From NCBI GenBank assembly GCA_016219165.1, contig JACRCB010000157.1, positions 1 to 5,949 of the forward strand: a stretch of DNA of 5,949 bases, read 5' to 3'. A program made the position numbers and the translations under genes. Under the pieces are notes generated by a model that had not been told where the DNA came from, made no database searches, and saw nothing but the letters and a program-made list of their open reading frames with translations. Position 1 is the first letter of the stretch, and every line of letters starts with the position of its first letter. This document shows, piece by piece, positions 1 through 5,155 of the stretch. This DNA is from Deltaproteobacteria bacterium (lineage in GTDB: Bacteria; Desulfobacterota; GWC2-55-46; DRQE01).

Positions 1-432
1 CACGGCGAGGAAGAGGGGCTTAAGTTTCAGCTCCTTACAAACCCCATACGCTTTGTCGGCGATAACGAAGGCCGGCTCAGGGCGGCCGAGTGCGTAAGGA
101 TGGAACTCGGGGAGCCGGATGAATCCGGCAGGCGGAGACCCGTCCCTCGTAAAGGCTCTGAATTTTGCATAGACTGCGACGTGGCCATAGTTGCCGTAGG
201 GAACGGCGTAAACCCCCTCATACCCCAGACGACCCCGGATATAAAGGTAAACAGGTGGGGTAACATCACGATAGACGTGGATACCGGAAGGACGAGCAAA
301 AAAGGTGTCTTTGCAGGCGGTGACATAGTGAGGGGCGGGGCGACCGTGATACTTGCGATGGGGGACGGAAGAAGGGCGGCAGATTCCATACACGAATACC
401 TCACAACCGGGAAGTGGCTGGAGGTTGCATGA
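1..432 (+). CDS. gltA: Glutamate synthase small subunit (NADPH-dependent, GltA type), C-terminal part
   Basis: The reading frame is open from the left edge to a TGA at 430-432, giving 143 residues of a protein whose relatives are about 450-480 residues, so roughly the N-terminal two thirds lie outside the window. Seen: a segment ending in IVAVGNGVNPLI (fragment residues 63-74), then RWGNITID (85-92) and the C-terminal FAD-binding stretch GVFAGGDIVRGGATVI (102-117) followed by LAMGDGRRAADSI (118-130). This order matches the flavin oxidoreductase that passes electrons from NAD(P)H to the glutamate-forming subunit, or acts as a stand-alone homolog (TIGR01316-like family). Close paralogs such as the NfnB/SudA-type NADPH:ferredoxin oxidoreductase subunits share this tail, so an electron-bifurcating role cannot be excluded. 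The start is not in view. The stop overlaps the next gene by ATGA. Confidence 0.88.
   Translation, partial: HGEEEGLKFQLLTNPIRFVGDNEGRLRAAECVRMELGEPDESGRRRPVPRKGSEFCIDCDVAIVAVGNGVNPLIPQTTPDIKVNRWGNITIDVDTGRTSKKGVFAGGDIVRGGATVILAMGDGRRAADSIHEYLTTGKWLEVA
420..424 (+). promoter_or_regulatory. Ribosome binding site deciding the start of the methyltransferase gene
   Basis: GGAGG lies inside the last codons of gltA and is followed by four bases and ATG at 429. It supports ATG 429 over the in-frame GTG at 414, which lies upstream of this site. The spacer is short but the same GGAGG-4-ATG layout recurs at two other genes in this window. Confidence 0.6.
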
Positions 433-1037
433 CGCTTAAGGCGCAGACGGTAGAGCCGTTCTATTCCGCGCAGATGGACTTTCTTCTCCGCAACCGCGTG
501 AGGCTTTCCGTCATCGTGTTTTCCGTCATATTGCTTACGGATTTCTTGGAGGGAATACGGCCCCGTGCCATCGCAAGCCTCAATGACAAATGGGGGGTCC
601 TGGGGCTCTTCATAGTCTTAAGCGGTCTCTTTCTAAGGTCATGGTCCGCGGGTATAATATCCAAGGGGACGAATCTTGCGACAAAAGGCCCCTATGCCCT
701 TACAAGACACCCGCTCTATGCGGGCACCCTCCTTATGGTCATAGGCTTCTGCGTGATTATACCTGACGGAAGAAACATCTGGGCGGTCGCAGTCCTTGCC
801 CTCGCCGTATATCTTCCGAAGATACGGCGAGAAGAGGCCAAGAATCTTAAAAGATTCGGGGAAGAATGGGAAAGGTACGTTAAGGGGACCTCCATGTTTT
901 TCCCGAGGCGTTTTCCGGCGGACATAGGCGCGGGCTGGTCGTTTAAGCAGTGGCTCTCCAACAGGGAGTACAATGCCGTTATTGTCGGTCTGATTGTCAT
1001 GGTCCTTCTCGGATTGTGGAGAAAACTTCTTTTCTGA
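429..1037 (+). CDS. Membrane methyltransferase, isoprenylcysteine carboxyl methyltransferase / phospholipid methyltransferase family
   Basis: A 202-residue integral membrane protein. Hydrophobic segments are visible near residues 26-41, 57-77, 96-112, 116-130 and 183-197. The family signature is clear: GPYALTRHPLYAG at 87-99, with the R-H-P-x-Y core used in binding S-adenosylmethionine in ICMT/PEMT proteins, followed by R133-R134-E135-E136 and F143-x3-W147-x2-Y150 just after the fourth helix. Known relatives methylate a carboxyl or amino group on a lipid-linked substrate; bacterial members mostly have unknown substrates, so none is assigned. Residues 160-180 form a polar linker before an extra C-terminal helix that lies outside the conserved core. 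ATG 429 is chosen because GGAGG precedes it and it overlaps the gltA stop as ATGA, implying translational coupling. A GTG at 414 would add five residues but has no suitable ribosome binding site. Confidence 0.82.
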   Translation: MTLKAQTVEPFYSAQMDFLLRNRVRLSVIVFSVILLTDFLEGIRPRAIASLNDKWGVLGLFIVLSGLFLRSWSAGIISKGTNLATKGPYALTRHPLYAGTLLMVIGFCVIIPDGRNIWAVAVLALAVYLPKIRREEAKNLKRFGEEWERYVKGTSMFFPRRFPADIGAGWSFKQWLSNREYNAVIVGLIVMVLLGLWRKLLF

Positions 1038-1047
1038 ACGGTTAACG

Positions 1048-1073
1048 CATGGGAATGTCCCGCCCATGGTTTT
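1048..1073 (+). terminator. Possible intrinsic terminator after the methyltransferase gene
   Basis: CATGGG at 1048-1053 and CCCATG at 1063-1068 form a perfect 6-bp stem with a 9-base loop, followed after one G by TTTT (1070-1073) and GT. It starts ten bases after the stop codon. The stem is short and the T run is only four bases, so termination may be weak. Inside it, GGGA (1051-1054) and TCCC (1058-1061) can form a competing 4-bp hairpin. Confidence 0.4.
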
Positions 1074-1077
1074 GTCA

Positions 1078-1094
1078 AAGGACCTCGCGGTCCC
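1078..1094 (+). repeat. Small inverted repeat in the intergenic gap
   Basis: GGACC (1080-1084) and GGTCC (1089-1093) pair perfectly around the 4-base loop TCGC. Flanking AA and CTT could extend the stem with one bulged C. No T run follows, so it is not a classical terminator. It could be an operator or a stabilising RNA hairpin, but no function can be shown. Confidence 0.35.
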
Positions 1095-1124
1095 TTCGCC
1101 GTATCATCCGTTCAAACTTTCCCG

Positions 1125-1189
1125 TTGCCAGAAAAGCCGGCGCTGTGGTAAAAAATAATATTGAAGTTGAGACAGAAGGAATCTTATTT
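1125..1189 (+). promoter_or_regulatory. Possible promoter region for the arsC-regulator operon
   Basis: This is the most AT-rich stretch of the window and lies just upstream of arsC. Two sigma70-like pairings are possible: TTGCCA (1125-1130) with TAAAAA (1149-1154) at 18 bases, or TTGAAG (1161-1166) with TTATTT (1184-1189) at 17 bases. Neither -10 box is a good match to TATAAT. No Pho box or sigma54 element was recognised. The location after a terminator-like hairpin and before a tightly packed gene cluster is the main argument. Confidence 0.3.
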
Positions 1190-1215
1190 GCCTGCATGGG
1201 TAAAGGGGCGCGGTG

Positions 1216-1632
1216 ATGGACGGCAAAAAGGCCGTAAAAAAGAATATCCTTTTTGTATGTGTCGGCAACTCCTGCCGCAGCCAGATGGCGGAGGGGTTCG
1301 CCGCGGCTTACGGTAAAGACAAGGCCGAGGTCAAAAGCGCGGGGGTCGCGGCCTCGGGCGTTGTAAACAGGTCCGCACTCGAGGCGATGAAGGAGAAGGG
1401 GATTGACATAAAGGGCCAGACCTCGAAGCAACTTACCTCAGAGATGATTAGGTGGGCGGATGTCGTCGTAACCCTCGGATGTTGCGGCGCAGAGGAACTC
1501 TGTCCGGTAGGATTCAAAGGGGAGAAATACGACTGGCCGGTTGACGACCCCCTCGGCCTTCCGTGGGAGGCAATGAGGAGGGTGATGGACGATATAGAGA
1601 AGCGGGTTAAGAGGTTGATAGAAGGGCTCTGA
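1216..1632 (+). CDS. arsC: Arsenate reductase, thioredoxin-coupled (low-molecular-weight phosphatase fold)
   Basis: A 138-residue cytoplasmic protein, the usual length for this family. The N-terminal phosphate-binding loop C15-V-G-N-S-C20-R21-S is the CX5R motif of low-molecular-weight tyrosine phosphatases. The features that separate arsenate reductases from plain phosphatases are also present: C89-C90 and C96, with C89 to C96 spaced by seven as in the C82/C89 redox pair of the Staphylococcus aureus enzyme, and D110-D111-P112 supplying the general acid. Known chemistry: arsenate is reduced to arsenite through a cysteine relay that is reset by thioredoxin. ATG 1216 is chosen because AAAGGGG (1202-1208) sits seven bases upstream; GTG 1213 is directly adjacent in frame and would add one Met. 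Only one base separates it from the response regulator, so the two are surely co-transcribed. No arsB, acr3 or arsR is in view. A phosphotyrosine phosphatase role is the main alternative. Confidence 0.88.
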   Translation: MDGKKAVKKNILFVCVGNSCRSQMAEGFAAAYGKDKAEVKSAGVAASGVVNRSALEAMKEKGIDIKGQTSKQLTSEMIRWADVVVTLGCCGAEELCPVGFKGEKYDWPVDDPLGLPWEAMRRVMDDIEKRVKRLIEGL

Positions 1633-1633
1633 G

Positions 1634-2323
1634 ATGGACGGACACAGGGTAAATATCCTCGCGGTAGACGATGAGGCCGACATACTTAGACTCCTCGGCT
1701 ACAATTTAAGAAAAGAGGGGTTCTCGGTCATTGAGGCAAAGGACGGCCCCGAGGCCATAGAACTTGCAAGGAATAAGAGGCCGGACATTATACTCCTCGA
1801 CATAATGTTGCCCGACATGGACGGCACGGAGGTTCTTAAGAGGCTTAAACGCGACGAAATGACCTCCCACATGCCCGTCATAATGCTCACCGCAAAGGGT
1901 GAAGAGGTCGACAGGATAGTGGGGTTGGAGCTCGGCGCGGAGGACTACATAACAAAACCCTTCAGCCCCAGGGAACTCATCCTGAGGATAAAGGCCGTCT
2001 TGAAGAGAAAAAGGCAATCCCCCGCCCCCGTAGTGCTGGCTTATGGAGAACTTGTCATAGACCCCTCAAGGCACAGGGTCACGGTCAAGGGCAATCCCGT
2101 TACGCTTACGGGCACGGAATTCAAACTGCTTAAGACCCTCTTTGAGGCCCGGGGCAGGGTGCTTTCGAGGGACACCCTTCTCAACATGGCATGGGGCCGG
2201 GACTGTTTCGTCACACCGAGGACCGTCGACACCCATATAAGGAGGTTGAGGGGGAAACTGAGGGGCTTAAGCGGTTACGTGGAAACGGTAAGGGGCGTCG
2301 GCTACAGGTTTACGGAGGGATGA
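1634..2323 (+). CDS. phoB: OmpR/PhoB-family response regulator
   Basis: A 229-residue two-domain transcription factor, the normal PhoB length. The receiver domain covers about residues 5-125, with acidic pocket D12-D13, phosphoacceptor D56 (in ILLDIMLPDMDG), T86 and K108 (YITKPF). The winged-helix DNA-binding domain covers about 134-228, with the TEFKLL stretch (161-166), the recognition helix region TVDTHIRRLR (197-206) and the C-terminal hairpin VRGVGYRF (219-226). All residues needed for phosphorelay are intact. AGAAGGG at 1620-1626 is seven bases before ATG 1634. The gene begins one base after arsC and its TGA overlaps the kinase start by one base. The symbol reflects close family resemblance to PhoB, the phosphate-starvation regulator; no phosphate genes are visible here, so it might instead control arsC or the exporter downstream. 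Confidence 0.85.
   Translation: MDGHRVNILAVDDEADILRLLGYNLRKEGFSVIEAKDGPEAIELARNKRPDIILLDIMLPDMDGTEVLKRLKRDEMTSHMPVIMLTAKGEEVDRIVGLELGAEDYITKPFSPRELILRIKAVLKRKRQSPAPVVLAYGELVIDPSRHRVTVKGNPVTLTGTEFKLLKTLFEARGRVLSRDTLLNMAWGRDCFVTPRTVDTHIRRLRGKLRGLSGYVETVRGVGYRFTEG
2314..2319 (+). promoter_or_regulatory. Ribosome binding site deciding the kinase start
   Basis: GGAGGG lies in the last codons of the response regulator. Two ATG codons follow back to back, at 2320 and 2323. Only the second leaves a workable spacer (four bases from GGAGG), so ATG 2323 is favoured; the first would be one base from GGAGG. Confidence 0.6.
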
Positions 2324-3351
2324 TGGAAGAGAATCTCGTGTTGGAGGCGATAGCGAGGGAGATGCAGACCGGGGTTCTGGTGCTGGACCCGGGGGGAGGC
2401 ATCCTGTACTCTAACCCGTTCCTGGCGAGGTGTTTTTCTATAATCGGCGATATAAGGGGTAAAAAGATAGATGCCGTGATAAGGGACAGCGATTTTATCA
2501 AGGCGGTGGAGGTCTTCCTAAAAGACAGGGGCAAAACCCCATACGACGGCCTGGAGATAAACGAGGACGGAAGGTTCTTTAATATACGCATGGTTCCCGT
2601 CAAAGAAGGAGGGGACTTTAACCTCATGCTCTTTTTGCGGGAGATAACCGAAGAGAAAAGGGTCGAAACACTTAAGAAAGACTTCGTTGCAAACGTAAGC
2701 CACGAACTCAGAACCCCCCTTGCGAGCATAAAGGGCTATGCCGAAACGCTCCTTGACGGCGGGATGGACGACAGGACGACACTTAAGGAATTTTTACGGG
2801 TCATAGACAAACATGCAAACCGCATGTCCCGCTTGATAGACGACCTTCTTGTGCTCTCAAGGCTCGAATCCCATGAGATGCCTATGGTGAGGGAACCGGT
2901 GGACATGCGGGAGCTCGTGAGTTCCGTTGCGGAGGGGGTTAAAAAGCAGGCGGCGGATAAGGGGATAAGACTTTCCATGAGTCTCGACGAAAACCTTCCC
3001 AAGGTCGCGAGCGACAGGGGGAGGATTGAGCAGGTGATGCTTAATCTTCTCGATAATGCGATAAAATATACGCCGGCGGACGGAATGGTGAATGTCAAAG
3101 TATCCTCATCCGGTACGGAGATAAGGGTCGATGTGAAGGATACGGGCATAGGCATACCGCCGGGCGATATACCGAGGATATTCGAGAGGTTTTACAGGGT
3201 GGATAAGGCAAGAAGCAGAGACCTCGGAGGCACGGGCCTGGGGCTTGCGATAGTAAAGCACATCATACACAGCCTTAACGGCAGGGTCTGGGTCGATAGC
3301 GCCCCCTCTAAGGGCTCTACCTTCAGTTTCACCCTGAAACCCGCATGTTAA
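2323..3351 (+). CDS. phoR: Sensor histidine kinase, PhoR-like, PAS-HisKA-HATPase, without membrane segment
   Basis: A 342-residue kinase. A PAS-like domain fills about residues 5-112, starting with the typical GVLVLDPGG (17-25). The dimerisation and phosphoacceptor domain follows, with F-V-A-N-V-S-H127-E-L-R-T-P (121-132), which is the PhoR-style H box. The ATPase domain has the N box N241/N245, G1 box D273-T-G-I-G-I (273-278), F box F287-E-R-F-Y (287-291) and G2 box G303-T-G-L-G (303-307). All catalytic motifs are intact. No hydrophobic stretch long enough to span a membrane is present, and the region upstream is the regulator's coding sequence, so none has been missed by start choice. Standard PhoR is membrane anchored; this one should be cytosolic or held by a partner. 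It overlaps the regulator by one base and is its likely partner. The symbol is given by resemblance; the signal sensed is unknown. Confidence 0.82.
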   Translation: MEENLVLEAIAREMQTGVLVLDPGGGILYSNPFLARCFSIIGDIRGKKIDAVIRDSDFIKAVEVFLKDRGKTPYDGLEINEDGRFFNIRMVPVKEGGDFNLMLFLREITEEKRVETLKKDFVANVSHELRTPLASIKGYAETLLDGGMDDRTTLKEFLRVIDKHANRMSRLIDDLLVLSRLESHEMPMVREPVDMRELVSSVAEGVKKQAADKGIRLSMSLDENLPKVASDRGRIEQVMLNLLDNAIKYTPADGMVNVKVSSSGTEIRVDVKDTGIGIPPGDIPRIFERFYRVDKARSRDLGGTGLGLAIVKHIIHSLNGRVWVDSAPSKGSTFSFTLKPAC

Positions 3352-3378
3352 TCCACCTGCCGGGAATCCCGCCCCTCG

Positions 3379-3384
3379 AAGGAG
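3379..3384 (+). promoter_or_regulatory. Ribosome binding site of the ABC ATPase gene
   Basis: AAGGAG is followed by ten bases and ATG 3395. It lies in the 43-base gap after the kinase gene; the gap shows no T-run terminator, so read-through from the kinase gene is likely. Confidence 0.55.
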
Positions 3385-3394
3385 AAAAATTCCT

Positions 3395-4387
3395 ATGGCC
3401 GCTATAGAGGTAAGAGACCTTGTAAAGAACTATAACGGATTTCCCGCCGTAAGAGGGGTCTCCTTCTCGGTGGAGGAGGGGGAAGTCTTCGGGTTCCTCG
3501 GCCCCAACGGCGCGGGCAAGACCACGACCATAAATATCCTCTGCACCCTCTTAAGCCCCACCTCCGGCCATGCGTTTGTGAACGGGTACGATTGCACCGG
3601 TGAGCCCGGAAGAGTCCGTTCATCCATCGGCCTTGTCTTCCAGGATGTCACCCTCGACGGAGAGCTCACCGCGTACGAGAATCTGAAATTCCACTGTTAC
3701 CTTTACAACATGACGAGGCGCCTGACCGAGGAGAGGATAGAGGAGATGCTCGCGGTTGTGGGGCTTTGGGAAAGGAAAGATGATTTCGTAAAAAATTTTT
3801 CCGGAGGGATGAAAAGAAGGCTTGAAATAGGAAGGGGGCTTCTCCACAGGCCGAAGGTCCTCTTCCTCGACGAACCCACCCTCGGGCTTGACCCGCAGAC
3901 ACGTTTCCGCATCTGGCAGTTTATCGGGGGACTTAAGGAAAAGGAGGGCTCCACCATATTCATGACCACGCATTATATGGATGAGGCGGAGGTCTGCGGC
4001 AGAATCGCCATCATAGATAACGGAAGGATTATCGCCTGCGCGAGCCCCGGCGCCCTTAAAAATTCCCTCAAGGGGGACACGGTGTATCTGAAAACGGCCG
4101 ATGACGGCCGGGCGCAGGTTGAACTGGAAGGGAAGTTCGGGCTCGCTTCGAAAAGGCTGGAGAGCGGGCTTAAGCTTATTGTTCCTAACGGGGAAAAGGT
4201 CATCCCGAAAATCTTAAGCGGACTCGCCGTTGAGGTAAATGAGGTAAACCTTAAAAAACCTTCCCTGGACGACGTGTTTTTGCATCTTACCGGAAGGGAG
4301 ATAAGGGATGAGGAGTCTGCGGCAGGCGGGGAGAGGCCGAAGGCGGAAAGAGGGCGGAAAAGGGTCGCCAGGATGATAATGAGGTAG
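3395..4387 (+). CDS. ABC-2 type exporter, ATP-binding subunit (DrrA-like)
   Basis: A 330-residue ATPase that powers an ABC exporter at the inner face of the cytoplasmic membrane. Walker A is GPNGAGKTT (36-44), the Q loop is V-F-Q83-D, the ABC signature is N-F-S-G-G-M-K (134-140), Walker B is VLFLDEPTLGLDP (155-167) with catalytic E160, and the switch histidine is H193 in MTTHYMDEAE (190-199). All parts for ATP hydrolysis are intact. After about residue 230 comes the small accessory domain common in DrrA-type ATPases, ending in the conserved PSLDDVFLHLTGRE (289-302). Residues 308-330 form an extra, strongly basic tail beyond that point. DrrA itself drives daunorubicin export, but this family also moves polysaccharides, lipids and other drugs, so the substrate is open. 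The permease starts eight bases after the stop and is its partner. Confidence 0.9.
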   Translation: MAAIEVRDLVKNYNGFPAVRGVSFSVEEGEVFGFLGPNGAGKTTTINILCTLLSPTSGHAFVNGYDCTGEPGRVRSSIGLVFQDVTLDGELTAYENLKFHCYLYNMTRRLTEERIEEMLAVVGLWERKDDFVKNFSGGMKRRLEIGRGLLHRPKVLFLDEPTLGLDPQTRFRIWQFIGGLKEKEGSTIFMTTHYMDEAEVCGRIAIIDNGRIIACASPGALKNSLKGDTVYLKTADDGRAQVELEGKFGLASKRLESGLKLIVPNGEKVIPKILSGLAVEVNEVNLKKPSLDDVFLHLTGREIRDEESAAGGERPKAERGRKRVARMIMR

Positions 4388-4395
4388 CGTAGAAG

Positions 4396-5154
4396 ATGTC
4401 ATACAAGGCGATATACGTCATAGTCTCAAGGGAATTTAAGAGATTCTTCCGCCAGAGGGGCAGGCTCCTTACAACCATAGCGAGGCCGGTTCTATGGCTC
4501 TTTATCGTAGGGGCCGGGCTTATGAGGATAATCGATGTCCGGGCCCATGGAAACTACATGCAGTTTATGCTGCCGGGGGTGATAGGGATGACGGTCCTTT
4601 TCAGTTCCATATTCTCCACCATATCGGTTGTGTGGGACAGGGAGTTCGGTTTCTTAAGGGAGATGCTCGTCTCCCCGGTATCGAGGGTAACGATAGTGGC
4701 GGGAAAACTCCTCTCGGGCACAAGCCTTGCGCTGTTCCAAGGTACGGCGCTCCTCCTTATAGCGCCGTTTATAGGCCTCGGCGTGGGAATAAAAGAGATA
4801 GTCTTGATGGTCTTTCTGATAACGCTCGTTTCGTTCTCGCTTACGGCCTTCGGTCTTTTTATAGCCGCCCACCTTGACTCGCTCGAAGGTTTCAACGTAA
4901 TCATGAATTTCATAGTCCTCCCCATGTTTTTCTTAAGCGGTGCGCTCTATCCGGTTGAGAATCTTCCCTCCTTCCTCCGCTACCTTACGTTCGTAAACCC
5001 CCTGAGTTACGGCATAGATTCCTTTAAGCACGTACTGCTTAAGGGCGGGGGCACGCTTACATCCGAGTTCCCGCTCTCACTCGATATAATAATCGTCGGC
5101 GTCTTTGCGGCGGTCATGACCTACTTTTCGTCGCGGGCATTCGAAAGGAGGTAA
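4396..5154 (+). CDS. ABC-2 type exporter, membrane permease subunit (DrrB-like)
   Basis: A 252-residue membrane protein of normal size for an ABC-2 permease, with about six hydrophobic segments near residues 24-44, 58-78, 104-129, 134-158, 166-187 and 228-244. The N-terminal R-E-F-K-R-F-F-R-Q-R stretch (12-21) is the amphipathic entry helix. W80-D-R-E-F-G-F-L-R-E-M-L-V-S-P (80-94) is the conserved cytoplasmic loop that contacts the ATPase. The late P-M-F-F-L-S-G-A-L-Y-P (176-186) and F-V-N-P-L-S-Y (199-205) are also typical of ABC-2 permeases. It forms the membrane path of the exporter with the ATPase upstream. Its own ribosome binding site is weak (GAGG at 4381-4384, eleven bases away), so translation probably depends on coupling to the ATPase gene. 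Substrate unknown. Confidence 0.88.
   Translation: MSYKAIYVIVSREFKRFFRQRGRLLTTIARPVLWLFIVGAGLMRIIDVRAHGNYMQFMLPGVIGMTVLFSSIFSTISVVWDREFGFLREMLVSPVSRVTIVAGKLLSGTSLALFQGTALLLIAPFIGLGVGIKEIVLMVFLITLVSFSLTAFGLFIAAHLDSLEGFNVIMNFIVLPMFFLSGALYPVENLPSFLRYLTFVNPLSYGIDSFKHVLLKGGGTLTSEFPLSLDIIIVGVFAAVMTYFSSRAFERR
5144..5152 (+). promoter_or_regulatory. Strong ribosome binding site of rsmI
   Basis: AAAGGAGGT is a near-complete anti-16S match that spans the last codons and the first base of the stop of the permease gene. Four bases separate GGAGG from ATG 5156, fixing the start of rsmI one base after the permease stop codon. Confidence 0.65.
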
Positions 5155-5155
5155 G

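Noticed and set aside
414..428. GTG 414 as start of the membrane methyltransferase, adding five residues
   Set aside because: The good GGAGG lies downstream of this GTG and is placed for ATG 429; the added residues have no family support.
639..1431. Long minus-strand frames opposite the methyltransferase, the gap and arsC
   Set aside because: They lie opposite clear gene families, show no recognisable domains, and reflect the GC and codon pattern of the plus-strand genes.
2191..2322. Kinase reading frame extended back to ATG 2191
   Set aside because: The extension lies fully inside the response regulator's DNA-binding domain and encodes a polar stretch without domain features; ATG 2323 has a ribosome binding site.
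2310..3155. Minus-strand frames of about 139 codons opposite the kinase
   Set aside because: Ser/Leu-rich low-information translations with no motifs, fully opposite conserved HisKA and HATPase coding sequence.
3361..3371. CGGG-AAT-CCCG hairpin between the kinase and ATPase genes as a terminator
   Set aside because: Only a 4-bp stem with a 3-base loop and no T run after it.
4494..4877. Plus-strand frame of 127 codons inside the permease gene
   Set aside because: Out of frame with a permease that has all family motifs; the translation resembles no protein family.
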